Program-made: the position numbers and the translations under genes
Shown: in pieces, positions 1 to 6,690 of the stretch
How the letters are laid out: every line of letters begins with the position of its first letter
How positions within the stretch are numbered: position 1 is the first letter of the stretch
Source: Pseudomonadota bacterium
GTDB lineage: Bacteria; Pseudomonadota; Alphaproteobacteria; Rhizobiales; Hyphomicrobiaceae
Assembly: GCA_023412745.1 (NCBI GenBank)
Contig: JAEZBZ010000306.1
Span: 1 to 10,957 of the forward strand
DNA length: 10,957 bases
Direction: 5' to 3'
The notes under the pieces: generated by a model
The model's database searches: none
What the model saw: the letters and a program-made list of their open reading frames with translations, nothing else
What the model was told of the DNA's origin: nothing

Positions 1-56
1 TGCCTACACCCCGCAAACCACATAATGTCCGTGGTCCTGTCGGGAGGCACGGCGGG

Positions 57-69
57 CTCAAGGCTTGAG
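57..69. repeat. Perfect palindrome upstream of dapA (first copy)
   Basis: CTCAAG-G-CTTGAG is a 6-base inverted repeat around one base. A related palindrome lies at 105-116. The flanks also resemble each other: both are followed by a T/G-rich stretch ending in CCTG, so the two sites look like degenerate direct repeats of about 22 bases. It could be an operator site, but chance cannot be excluded. Confidence 0.35.
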
Positions 70-104
70 TGACCTGCGTAACGGTAACAAGCGCGGCCCT
101 CGGG

Positions 105-116
105 TTCAAGGTTGAA
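105..116. repeat. Perfect palindrome overlapping the putative dapA -35 box
   Basis: TTCAA-GG-TTGAA is a 5-base inverted repeat around two bases. It overlaps the candidate -35 hexamer at 112-117, where a bound repressor would block transcription. It resembles the palindrome at 57-69, with centres about 47 bases apart. Function is inferred from position only. Confidence 0.35.
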
Positions 117-140
117 TGGCCTGACAAATTTGCGAATAAT
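112..140 (+). promoter_or_regulatory. Candidate sigma-70 promoter for dapA
   Basis: TTGAAT at 112-117 resembles a -35 box (4 of 6 to TTGACA). After a 17-base spacer, AATAAT at 135-140 resembles a -10 box (5 of 6 to TATAAT). Transcription would begin near 147, leaving a leader of about 40 bases before dapA. AAGGAG at 175-180 sits 7 bases before the ATG at 188 as a good ribosome binding site. This is a pattern match only. Bases 1-111 hold no gene that I can see, and any gene upstream lies outside the window. Confidence 0.4.
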
Positions 141-187
141 CCTGCCAAAAGGCGCGGGCATAGAATGACCCGCCAAGGAGTGGCACC

Positions 188-1078
188 ATGTTCAAGGGAT
201 CGTATCCGGCGCTCGTGACGCCGTTTGCGAATGACGAATTGGATGAGACCGCGTTCGAGCGGATCATCAACTGGCAGATCTCGCAGGGTACGCACGGGGT
301 CGTCCCGGTCGGCACCACTGGCGAAAGCCCGACCTTGAGCGACGTCGAACACAAACGAGCGATCGAGATCTGCATCGAGACCGTCAACAAGCGCGTTCCT
401 GTCATTGCAGGCGCCGGCTCGAACTCGACCGCAGAGGCGATCGAGTATACGCGTCACGCCAAGGACGTCGGCGCCGACGCCGTGCTGATCGTCATGCCGT
501 ATTACAACAAGCCCACCCAGGAGGGCATGTACCAGCATATCAAGGCGATCAATGACGCCGTCGATATTCCGATCGTGCTCTACAACGTGCCGGTCCGAAC
601 GGTCGCCGACATGTCGGTCGAGACGATGGCGCGCTGCGCCAAGCTAAAGAACGTCGTCGGCGTCAAGGACGCCACCGCCAATATGGCGCGTGCGTCTCTG
701 CAGCGTCTGGCCTGTGGCGATGATTTCGTCATGTTGTCGGGTGAGGACGCCACCGCGCTGGGCTTCAACGCCCATGGCGGCCAGGGCTGCATCTCGGTGA
801 CGGCCAATGTGGCGCCGGCGCTGTGCGCCGAGTTCCAGAACGCCTGCCAGAAGGGCGATTTCGCCAAGGCGCTGCGGCTGCAGGATCAGTTGATGCCGCT
901 GCACGACGCGCTATTCGTCGAGACCAGCCCCGGCCCGGTCAAATACGCCGTATCGCGGCTTGGACTGTGCAATGCCGACCTCCGCCTGCCGCTGGTGCCG
1001 GTTTCCGAATCCACCAAGCGGATCCTAGATGCGGCGATGATCAATGCCGGCTTGCTGCAGGCAGAGGCCGCCGAATAG
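188..1078 (+). CDS. dapA: 4-hydroxy-tetrahydrodipicolinate synthase
   Basis: This cytoplasmic enzyme condenses pyruvate with aspartate semialdehyde, the first committed step of the diaminopimelate/lysine pathway that feeds peptidoglycan and protein synthesis. The 296-residue product has the usual length of the family and is one TIM-barrel aldolase domain. Visible active-site landmarks are the Thr-Thr pair at 43-44 in GTTGES, Tyr132 in LYNVP, Arg137, and the Schiff-base Lys160 in GVKDAT. Their numbering is one less than in the E. coli enzyme. The ATG at 188 follows AAGGAG by 7 bases. It is first in a co-directional run, with smpB starting 32 bases downstream, an arrangement common in alphaproteobacteria. 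The frame is intact and nothing is unusual. Confidence 0.97.
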   Translation: MFKGSYPALVTPFANDELDETAFERIINWQISQGTHGVVPVGTTGESPTLSDVEHKRAIEICIETVNKRVPVIAGAGSNSTAEAIEYTRHAKDVGADAVLIVMPYYNKPTQEGMYQHIKAINDAVDIPIVLYNVPVRTVADMSVETMARCAKLKNVVGVKDATANMARASLQRLACGDDFVMLSGEDATALGFNAHGGQGCISVTANVAPALCAEFQNACQKGDFAKALRLQDQLMPLHDALFVETSPGPVKYAVSRLGLCNADLRLPLVPVSESTKRILDAAMINAGLLQAEAAE

Positions 1079-1110
1079 GGCGGGCCGGCACACGAAGGAG
1101 CTGACCGAAG

Positions 1111-1587
1111 ATGGCGGCCAAAAAGGATGACGGCCGCCGGCTCATTGCCGAGAACCGGAAGGCGCGTTTCGAATACTTCATCACCGACACCTACGAGGCC
1201 GGCATCTCCCTGACCGGCACTGAGGTGAAGTCGCTGCGCGCCGGACAGGCCAACATCTCCGAGAGCTACGCCGCCTATGAGGACGGCGGGCTTGCGCTGA
1301 TCAACGCCTACATTCCGGAATACAAGCAGGCCGGTCCGTTCTTCAATCACGAGCCGCGGCGCGTGCGCCGCCTGCTGCTGCACAAGCGCGAACTGCACAA
1401 GATACTGATCGCCATCGACCGGCAGGGCATGACGCTGATCCCGCTCGAGCTGTACTTCAACGATCGCGGCCGGGCGAAACTGAAGCTGGCGCTGGCGCAG
1501 GGCAAGAAACTGCACGACAAGCGCGAGACATCGGCCAAGCGCGACTGGCAGCGCCAGAAGGCGCGACTGATGCGCGACAGGGGCTAG
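1111..1587 (+). CDS. smpB: SsrA-binding protein SmpB
   Basis: SmpB binds tmRNA and delivers it to stalled ribosomes, allowing trans-translation and tagging of incomplete proteins. The 158-residue product matches the family length. It begins with an N-terminal strand region (IAENRKARFEYFI), followed by the signature stretch GISLTGTEVKSLRAGQANI at 31-49 and the IPLELYFNDRGRAKL region near 110-124. It ends in a basic tail from about 130 (GKKLHDKR) that in the family inserts into the empty mRNA channel. AAGGAG at 1095-1100 lies 10 bases before the ATG. No tmRNA gene is seen in this window. It is probably co-transcribed with dapA. Confidence 0.97.
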   Translation: MAAKKDDGRRLIAENRKARFEYFITDTYEAGISLTGTEVKSLRAGQANISESYAAYEDGGLALINAYIPEYKQAGPFFNHEPRRVRRLLLHKRELHKILIAIDRQGMTLIPLELYFNDRGRAKLKLALAQGKKLHDKRETSAKRDWQRQKARLMRDRG

Positions 1588-1630
1588 AGGCGGGTTTCGC
1601 CGCGGCCGCAACGAAGGGCGTGGAGGGGCA

Positions 1631-2383
1631 ATGTCGGCGTTCACACCCAGCGAACTCCTGGCCATCGAACGCGCCGCCGTGCGCGCGTGGCCGGCGTCGG
1701 AGACCCGCGACCTCGACGGCTGGCTGTGGCGCTATTCGGGCGGCAACTCGCAGCGCGCCAACTCCGTGTCGCCGCTGACCTTCCATGGCGCCGATGTCGA
1801 AGCCGCCATCGATGCGGTCGAAGCCCTCTACGCGGAACGCGGCGGACCGAGCCGCTTCCAGGTCGGCAGCGCCATCGCGATGCCGACCGATCTCGACGAA
1901 CGGCTGGCCCAGCGCGGCTATTACATCCACGATCCGGTGACCACTTTGGCCCGGCGCGTCGAACCGCAACCGCTGCCTGACGACGTGGTGATCCTTGACC
2001 AGCCCGACGACGGATGGATGCAGGTCTATCTGTCGAACATCACGCCGGATCGCCGCCCGCCCGCGCCGCGTATCCTGGCCTCCGTACCGACACCGCGGGC
2101 GTTCTTATGTGTGCGCCGCGATGGGGTGACGCTCAGCACCGCGCTGGGCGTGCTGACCGATGACATCGTCATCGCGGAATGCGTCGGCACGCGCACCGAT
2201 GCCCGCCGCAGCGGGGCAGCCCGCGCGGTGATGGTGGGGCTGGAAGCCTGGGCAGCAGGGCAGGGTGCGCGCATCTCTGCGCTGCAAGCCGTCACCGCCA
2301 ACGCACCGGCGCAGGGGCTTTACGCAAGCCTCGGCTACACACCGCTGATGGGCTACCATTATCGCGTGCGCGACGCACAGTGA
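1631..2383 (+). CDS. GNAT family N-acetyltransferase
   Basis: This is a 250-residue soluble protein with a GNAT fold in its C-terminal half. The acetyl-CoA pyrophosphate-binding segment is seen as ARRSGAARAVM around 191-201. The typical C-terminal GNAT strand-helix element NAPAQGLYASLGYTPLMGYHYR lies around 224-245. The N-terminal half (1-120) is less conserved and begins with a helix-rich stretch containing TRDLDGWLWRYSGG. The family transfers acetyl groups to amines, but the substrate cannot be read from sequence, so no specific function is claimed. GGAGG at 1622-1626 precedes the ATG by 4 bases. It lies 43 bases after smpB and 28 before the redoxin pair, suggesting read-through from the dapA unit. 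Confidence 0.85.
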   Translation: MSAFTPSELLAIERAAVRAWPASETRDLDGWLWRYSGGNSQRANSVSPLTFHGADVEAAIDAVEALYAERGGPSRFQVGSAIAMPTDLDERLAQRGYYIHDPVTTLARRVEPQPLPDDVVILDQPDDGWMQVYLSNITPDRRPPAPRILASVPTPRAFLCVRRDGVTLSTALGVLTDDIVIAECVGTRTDARRSGAARAVMVGLEAWAAGQGARISALQAVTANAPAQGLYASLGYTPLMGYHYRVRDAQ

Positions 2384-2411
2384 TCACCGCGGCTCACACA
2401 GGGACGCACGC

Positions 2412-3002
2412 ATGACGAGCAACCAACCCGAACTGCACAGCGTCGACTGGTCGAAGATCCCGGCGCCGGAGGATGACGGTGGCGCGCGGCATCTGGACAG
2501 GCTGGCGATGCCCGACATTGGACTACCGGCGACGTCCGGCCAGCCCGTATCGCTGGCGGCATTGCCTGGATTGACCGTGTCTTCGCCTATCCGCGCACCG
2601 GCCGCCCCGGCGAGATCAGCCCTGTCGATGACTGGGACATGATCCCCGGTGCGCGCGGCTGCACGCCGCAAAGCTGCGCATTCCGCGATCTGTTCACCGA
2701 TCTCAAGGCCGCCGGCGCGGCGCACGTGTTCGGGCCTCTCAACCCAGGACAGTGCTTATCAGCGCGAAATGTCCGAGAGGCTGCATCTGCCGTTCCCCGT
2801 GCTGTCCGATGACGGCTTGGCGCTGGCCAAAGCCCTCCGCCTGCCGACGATGCAGGTTGGCGGCATGACGCTGTTGAAGCGGCTGGCCTTGGTGATCGCG
2901 GACGGCAGAATCAAGAAAACGTTCTATCCGGTGTTTCCGCCCGACCGGAACGCATCCGATGTCCTGGGTTGGCTGCAGGCAAACCGTGGAGCGCACGCAT
3001 GA
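2412..3002 (+). pseudogene. Redoxin (AhpC/TSA, peroxiredoxin-like) gene with two compensating frameshifts
   Basis: The ATG at 2412 opens a frame that reads as a redoxin up to about 2576 and then hits TGA at 2640-2642. Homology continues in another frame from 2579 to 2734 and returns to the first frame at 2736. The simplest repair is one missing base near 2577-2579 and one extra base at 2735. The repaired protein is about 196 residues. It contains a peroxiredoxin-like motif, GARGCTPQSCAFRD, with Cys84 as likely peroxidatic and Cys89 as possible resolving residue, then PFPVLSD and LKRLALVIADG. It would reduce peroxides using thiols. Its TGA overlaps the next gene's start as ATGA, which points to translational coupling. 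Because the middle frame still encodes a well-preserved motif, the lesions are either recent or sequencing errors. As written, only a 76-residue N-terminal piece is made. Confidence 0.8.
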
Positions 3003-3544
3003 ACTGGCCCTGGCCGCCGCCCCTCGATGATGGCGGCGCGCTGCATCTCTCAACCGGCCAAGCGATGCCGGATATCGCGCTGAGAGCGACTACAGGCGAA
3101 CGCATCTCACCGGCACGGATCGCCGGTCGCGCGGTGCTGTTCTGCTATCCGTGGACGGGGCGGCCCGGGCTTTCCAACCCGCCGGATTGGGATAGCATCC
3201 CCGGCGCGCACGGTTCGACGCCGGAAGTCGAGGGCTTCCGCGATGTGTACGACAGCTTGCAGGAGGCAGGCGTCGCGGTGTTCGGGCTGTCAATGCAGAC
3301 GCCTGAAGACCAGCGGGAATTCGCCGGGCGGATGAAGCTGCCGTTCCCGATCCTCAGCGACGCCGGCGGCGCCTTTCGGCAAGCCCTGTCGTTGCCGGTG
3401 TTCGAGACCGGCGGCGTCATGTATCTGAAGCGGCTGACGCTGGTTCTGCGCGACGGTGCCATCGAGCACGTGTTTTACCCGGTGCACCCGCCGGACCGGC
3501 ATGCGCACAAGGTGCTGGCTTACTTTAGTGGCAGTGCGGCTTAG
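2999..3544 (+). CDS. Redoxin-family protein lacking the peroxidatic cysteine
   Basis: This 181-residue intact thioredoxin-fold protein is clearly paralogous to the preceding gene. They share DDGGA-HL, MPDI-L-AT, YP-TGRPG, W-IPGA-G-TP, FRD, LPFP-LSD, LKRL-LV and FYPV-PPDR. Where the neighbour has GCTPQSC, this protein has GSTPEVE at about 72-78: Ser73 replaces the catalytic Cys and the second Cys is also lost. The only cysteine is Cys49 in LFCYPW. It is therefore unlikely to be a standard peroxidase and may be a non-catalytic partner or have another redox role; that is inference. The ATG at 2999 overlaps the preceding stop (ATGA). A longer in-frame start at 2969 would lie inside the upstream gene and adds only unconserved residues. 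Confidence 0.85.
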   Translation: MNWPWPPPLDDGGALHLSTGQAMPDIALRATTGERISPARIAGRAVLFCYPWTGRPGLSNPPDWDSIPGAHGSTPEVEGFRDVYDSLQEAGVAVFGLSMQTPEDQREFAGRMKLPFPILSDAGGAFRQALSLPVFETGGVMYLKRLTLVLRDGAIEHVFYPVHPPDRHAHKVLAYFSGSAA

Positions 3545-3942
3545 AGGATGTCGCTCTCGATATCCTCGACCGAGTAGCCGAGCTTTTCTAGACCATCCTC
3601 AAGATCATTCGGCAACAGCGGAATGCCGAGCAGGTAGCTGGCCGTCGAATTGGTTTTCTCCTGCCGCGCCATGGCCACCGCGTCGTCGAATTCCTCCGGC
3701 TCATAAGTACCGCGCCCGACCCACGTCAGCGCCACCAGATGCGCCTGTTCGTCGTCGTTCAGCGCGTTGATAAAGCCAACCAGTTCTGGCCGCGCGCTGT
3801 CACCTGGTAGCATCTCCAGCGAGTCGATCGGCTCGCCGTCCGACCCGCTGCCGTCGTCGGGATTTACGGCCGCAACCTTGGCGTCGTACTCGCGCGCCTT
3901 GATGATGATGTGAGCCACCTTCTCCGGGGCGATCTCCAGCAT
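3541..3942 (-). CDS. DUF3775 family protein
   Basis: This small acidic protein of 133 residues has unknown function. I recognise the DUF3775 pattern: an N-terminal MLEIAPEKVAHIIIKAREYD, an acidic linker (PDDGSGSDGEP, about 28-38), then LVGFINALNDDEQAHLVALTWVGRG (about 54-78) and a C-terminal TASYLLGIPLL-DLEDGLEKLG block. The family is common in Hyphomicrobiales. The start at 3942 is preferred over a longer frame reaching 4038, because AAAGGA (complement of 3952-3957) lies 9 bases upstream and the family normally begins with this MLEI segment. Its TAA stop (complement of 3541-3543) overlaps the TAG stop of the convergent redoxin gene. There is no signal peptide or membrane segment. Confidence 0.8.
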   Translation of the reverse strand: MLEIAPEKVAHIIIKAREYDAKVAAVNPDDGSGSDGEPIDSLEMLPGDSARPELVGFINALNDDEQAHLVALTWVGRGTYEPEEFDDAVAMARQEKTNSTASYLLGIPLLPNDLEDGLEKLGYSVEDIESDIL

Positions 3943-3951
3943 GATCCGCTG

Positions 3952-3957
3952 TCCTTT
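3952..3957 (-). promoter_or_regulatory. Ribosome binding site fixing the DUF3775 start
   Basis: On the minus strand this reads AAAGGA, 9 bases before the ATG at 3942-3940. It supports the shorter start rather than the in-frame start at 4038. The gap 3943-4083 otherwise holds no gene I can support. Confidence 0.5.
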
Positions 3958-4083
3958 CAGGCTCGCCGTCGCGCCATCGCAACCGACACACAAGGAAATC
4001 GAGCAAGCGCCGCCTAAGTTCCCTGGCGCGAACGTCATGGGGCGGAAAGCTGGAGCCTTGCGTTCACCGGCCGCCGGCGGCGT

Positions 4084-4755
4084 TCAGCCGAGAAAGGCGC
4101 GGATGTCGCGAAAGACGGCGCGGAACATCTCCGGCGTCAACTTTCCAGTGTTTGTATTATAGCGTGAGCAATGATAGCTGTCGAAAAGCGTGACGCCGTT
4201 GCCGACATCATGCCGCGCGCCGTGGCCGAAGGGGAAGGCGGCGCGGCGTACGCTCAGCGCCGGCAGGACACTGTCGTGGGCAATACGGCCCAGCGCCATG
4301 ATCGCCGTCAGCCGCGTCAACGATTCCAGGCGCGCCACAAGAAAGCTGCGGCAGGTCGAGATTTCGGCCGGCGTCGGCTTGTTCTGCGGTGGCACGCAGC
4401 GCACCGCGTTGGTGATCATGCAATCGCGCAACCGCAAGCCATCGGACGGATCGGCGCCATAGCTGCCGGAGGCGAAGCCGAATTCGAGCAGGGTGGCGTA
4501 GAGCAGGTCGCCGGCGAAATCGCCGGTGAACGGCCGGCCGGTGCGATTGGCCCCCCGGACGCCCGGCGCCAACCCGACGATGAGCAGACGCGCGTCGGTG
4601 CTGCCCCAGGAGGCAACCGGCGCGTTGTGCCATGTCGGTTCGGCAGCGCGATTGGCCATGCGATAGGCAACAAGGCGCGGACACAGCGGACAGTCGCGAT
4701 TCGGCTCAGCCGATCGCGCCGGCTCTGCCAGCCGTCCCGCACCCGATGCCGCCAT
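4084..4755 (-). CDS. Uracil-DNA glycosylase, family 5 (UDGb) type with Fe-S cluster
   Basis: This 223-residue base-excision repair enzyme removes uracil and probably other deaminated bases from DNA. Four cysteines arranged as Cys22-x2-Cys25 ... Cys120-x14-Cys135 fit the 4Fe-4S site of family 4/5 enzymes. The catalytic motif region is GLAPGVRGANRTGRPFTGD at 61-79. The Ala/Gly after GL, with no acidic residue, points to family 5 rather than family 4. The second motif is HCSRYNTNTG at 195-204. The ATG at 4755 is kept because the CPLC cysteines at 22-25 would be lost from the next Met at 33. Its ribosome site is weak (GAGG about 13 bases upstream). It lies 18 bases downstream of the NYN gene on the same strand, so co-transcription is likely. 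Confidence 0.9.
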   Translation of the reverse strand: MAASGAGRLAEPARSAEPNRDCPLCPRLVAYRMANRAAEPTWHNAPVASWGSTDARLLIVGLAPGVRGANRTGRPFTGDFAGDLLYATLLEFGFASGSYGADPSDGLRLRDCMITNAVRCVPPQNKPTPAEISTCRSFLVARLESLTRLTAIMALGRIAHDSVLPALSVRRAAFPFGHGARHDVGNGVTLFDSYHCSRYNTNTGKLTPEMFRAVFRDIRAFLG

Positions 4756-4773
4756 TACGCCCGCACGCCTCGC

Positions 4774-5406
4774 TCAAACTTCCTCGGGCAGGTCGTCGTG
4801 GTCTTCAAACTCACCTGGCCGCTGATAGGACTCGCGGCGACCCGCATAGGGGCGCTCGGCGCGCCCCTGCCGCGAAGGGTTATCGCGGCAGATGAACTCC
4901 TCCAGATCGGCGAGATCGACGAACTGATCGGCCTGACGCCTGAGCTCATCGGCCACCATCGGCGGCTGTGTCTGCAGGGTCGAAATCACGCTGACCCGGC
5001 GGCCATCCTGCTGTAGTGCGGCGACCAGCGACTTGAAATCTCCGTCGCCCGAGAACAGCACGATGTGGTCGATGGACTTGGACAGCCGCATGGCATCGAC
5101 GGTGAGTACGATGTCCATGTTGCCCTTGATTTTGCGACGGCCGGTGGAATCCGTGAATTCCTTGGTCGGCTTTGTCACCATCGTGTAGCCGTTGTAGTCT
5201 AGCCAGTCGATCAGCGGCCGGATTGAAGAATATTCCTGATCCTCGGCCAGGGCGGTATAATACAACGCGCGAATGAGCTGGCCCTTCTGCCGAAATAGAA
5301 CAAGCAAACGCTTGTAATCAATATCGAAGCCAAGTGCTTTCGCTGTCGCGTAGAGGTTCGCGCCGTCGATAAACAGCGCCACTCTTTCGTTGGGATAAAA
5401 ATGCAT
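4774..5406 (-). CDS. NYN domain protein, LabA/DUF88-like (PIN-like nuclease fold)
   Basis: This is a 210-residue protein whose first 170 residues form a NYN domain. The acidic residues expected at the metal site are present: Asp14 in LFIDGANLY, Asp98 in KGNMDIVLTVDAM with Asp104 nearby, and Asp121/Asp123 in LFSGDGDF. This family belongs to the PIN-like ribonuclease superfamily and is thought to process RNA, but its targets are generally unknown. The last 35-40 residues are a charged, Arg/Glu/Asp-rich and probably disordered tail (from about NPSRQGR at 176). The ATG at 5406 has GAGGTG about 4 bases upstream on the minus strand. It is divergent from folK, as in related genomes, and probably heads a two-gene unit with UDG. 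Confidence 0.9.
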   Translation of the reverse strand: MHFYPNERVALFIDGANLYATAKALGFDIDYKRLLVLFRQKGQLIRALYYTALAEDQEYSSIRPLIDWLDYNGYTMVTKPTKEFTDSTGRRKIKGNMDIVLTVDAMRLSKSIDHIVLFSGDGDFKSLVAALQQDGRRVSVISTLQTQPPMVADELRRQADQFVDLADLEEFICRDNPSRQGRAERPYAGRRESYQRPGEFEDHDDLPEEV

Positions 5407-5610
5407 TCGTCACCTCGGGAGCAAATCTAGGCGTTGCACTCCCCGCTTCTGGCTGACAACGCGTGATCAAAATAGAAGATACGCCACTAAACCCAGTCGG
5501 ACATCGATCCAACGCACGATGTATCCAGGATGATTCGGTTCCTTTTGACAGATCGCAATGCGCACCTCAAAGAAAACATCCCACAAGAACAATTGAATCT
5601 CGGCAACGTA
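5407..5610. other. Divergent NYN/folK intergenic region with low G+C
   Basis: Counting by eye, bases 5461-5640 hold 83 G or C of 180 (about 46%), clearly below the neighbouring genes. No gene is supported here. An open frame extends folK upstream to 5530, but the conserved protein begins at 5611. The region must hold the start signals for both NYN (minus) and folK (plus). Confidence 0.6.
5545..5550 (+). promoter_or_regulatory. Consensus -35 box (TTGACA) before folK
   Basis: A perfect TTGACA lies 60 bases before the folK ATG. The matching -10 position 17-18 bases downstream (about 5568-5574, CAAAGA/AAAGAA) is a poor match, so promoter activity is uncertain. If used, the transcript would start after the alternative folK start at 5530, supporting the shorter protein. 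Confidence 0.25.
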
Positions 5611-6165
5611 ATGAGATGTGTGCTGATTAGCTTTGGGTCGAATCTTGCCGGCCCCTGGGGGGCGCCTCTCCGCACGTTCCAGGCTGCGGTCCACGAATTG
5701 AAGCAGATCGGCTTGGAAATCAAACGCGTATCGTCTCTCTACGAGACCGATCCGCTGGGCGGGAATTGGCAACCACCTTACCTTAACGCGCTAGTCCTGG
5801 CAAAGTCCCAAGAGGCACCAGCAACTCTATTGCGGCGCCTGAAGCAGGTCGAAATGAAGGCGGGCAGGCGCAGTCGCGCCAAGTGGTCGCCACGTCCGCT
5901 CGACCTCGACATCCTGGACTTCAAGGGGCAGCACTATGGCCGCCCGGGAGTGAAACGTGAGCGGGGCCGATTGATCCTGCCACACCCTGAGATGCACAAG
6001 CGGGCGTTCGTCTTGGTGCCACTGGTTGAAATCGCCCCCCATTGGCAGCACCCGGTGCTCGGCATCAAGGGGAGCGCGCTGCTGGCTAGACTCGGGCCGC
6101 AACGTCGCGGCGTCCGGCGAATCCTTGATTCTCGATGGCATTCATGCGAAAAGGAACAATCCTGA
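5611..6165 (+). CDS. folK: 2-amino-4-hydroxy-6-hydroxymethyldihydropteridine diphosphokinase (HPPK)
   Basis: HPPK transfers pyrophosphate from ATP to 6-hydroxymethyl-dihydropterin in folate synthesis. From the ATG at 5611 the protein has 184 residues. Landmarks are FGSNL at 8-12, SSLYETDPLGG around 41-51, QPPYLNALV near 54-62, and the ATP/metal segment GRRSRAKWSPRPLDLDIL at 85-102. The two metal-binding Asp are Asp98 and Asp100. LILPHPEMHKRAFVLVPLVEIAP at 121-143 is also typical. An in-frame start at 5530 would add 27 residues before the first conserved strand and is rejected. No clear Shine-Dalgarno site precedes 5611. The basic tail after about 165 is not conserved. Its first part is less GC-rich than the surrounding genes. 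Confidence 0.9.
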   Translation: MRCVLISFGSNLAGPWGAPLRTFQAAVHELKQIGLEIKRVSSLYETDPLGGNWQPPYLNALVLAKSQEAPATLLRRLKQVEMKAGRRSRAKWSPRPLDLDILDFKGQHYGRPGVKRERGRLILPHPEMHKRAFVLVPLVEIAPHWQHPVLGIKGSALLARLGPQRRGVRRILDSRWHSCEKEQS

Positions 6166-6231
6166 GACCAATAGGTCAGGTCGGGCAGATATTGCGCGCC
6201 CGGCATTTCCTGATTCGAGAGGGCAAAAGCG

Positions 6232-6678
6232 ATGGCGCGTGTCACCGTCGAAGATTGCGTGGACAAGGTCCCGAACCGCTTTGAACTGGTTCTGCTGGCG
6301 GCCCACCGCGCACGCTCGATTGCCAATGGCAGCCCGATGACAGTCGAGCAGGAAAACGACAAAAACCCGGTCATCGCCCTGCGCGAAATCGCTGACCGGA
6401 CCATCCCGCCGGATGATCTGCGCGAGGGACTGATCCACTCGATCCAGAAGAACGTCGAAGTCGACGAGCCGGAAGCCGCGTCAGCTCCGGTGATGACGCC
6501 CGACCGCCGCACGCCGCTGCTCGGCCGCGACGACCAGTCGAGCGACACGGTGGTCGACTACCTGACCGAAGAACAGCTCCTGCGCGGCATGGAAAGCCTG
6601 ACGCCGACCGAGCCGTCCGCTGCCCTTGGTGGAAACGGTGGTGGCGGTGGCGGTGGAAGCGGCCGCAGCGGTCGCTGA
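6232..6678 (+). CDS. rpoZ: DNA-directed RNA polymerase omega subunit
   Basis: Omega stabilises the beta-prime subunit during RNA polymerase assembly and in proteobacteria helps form a (p)ppGpp site. The 148-residue protein starts MARVTVEDCVDKVPNRFELVL, followed by AAHRARSI, then KNPVIALREIADRTI at 44-58, the conserved omega core. From about 77 an acidic linker leads to VVDYLTEEQLLRGMESL (107-123), seen in many Hyphomicrobiales omegas. A glycine run (133-142, nine Gly in ten residues) and a basic end (SGRSGR) follow. The tail makes it somewhat longer than the usual omega of this order. GAGAGG lies about 9 bases before the ATG. It lies 66 bases after folK and upstream of rsh. Confidence 0.95.
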   Translation: MARVTVEDCVDKVPNRFELVLLAAHRARSIANGSPMTVEQENDKNPVIALREIADRTIPPDDLREGLIHSIQKNVEVDEPEAASAPVMTPDRRTPLLGRDDQSSDTVVDYLTEEQLLRGMESLTPTEPSAALGGNGGGGGGGSGRSGR

Positions 6679-6690
6679 CGTTAACCAACG

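Noticed and set aside
886..1665. 259-codon minus-strand frame across dapA, smpB and the start of the GNAT gene
   Set aside because: Antisense to well-supported genes, low-complexity composition and no recognisable domain.
4070..4081. 12-base GC palindrome (GCCGCCGGCGGC) after the UDG stop as a terminator
   Set aside because: It has no loop or T run on the minus strand and overlaps the end region of the gene; GC-rich palindromes are common by chance here.
4171..5016. 281-codon plus-strand frame opposite UDG and NYN
   Set aside because: It is the reverse reading of two certain genes; the protein is Arg/Ala-rich without motifs.
5530..5610. Upstream extension of FolK by 27 residues
   Set aside because: The added residues precede the first conserved strand of HPPK and include the TTGACA box, so the start at 5611 is more likely.
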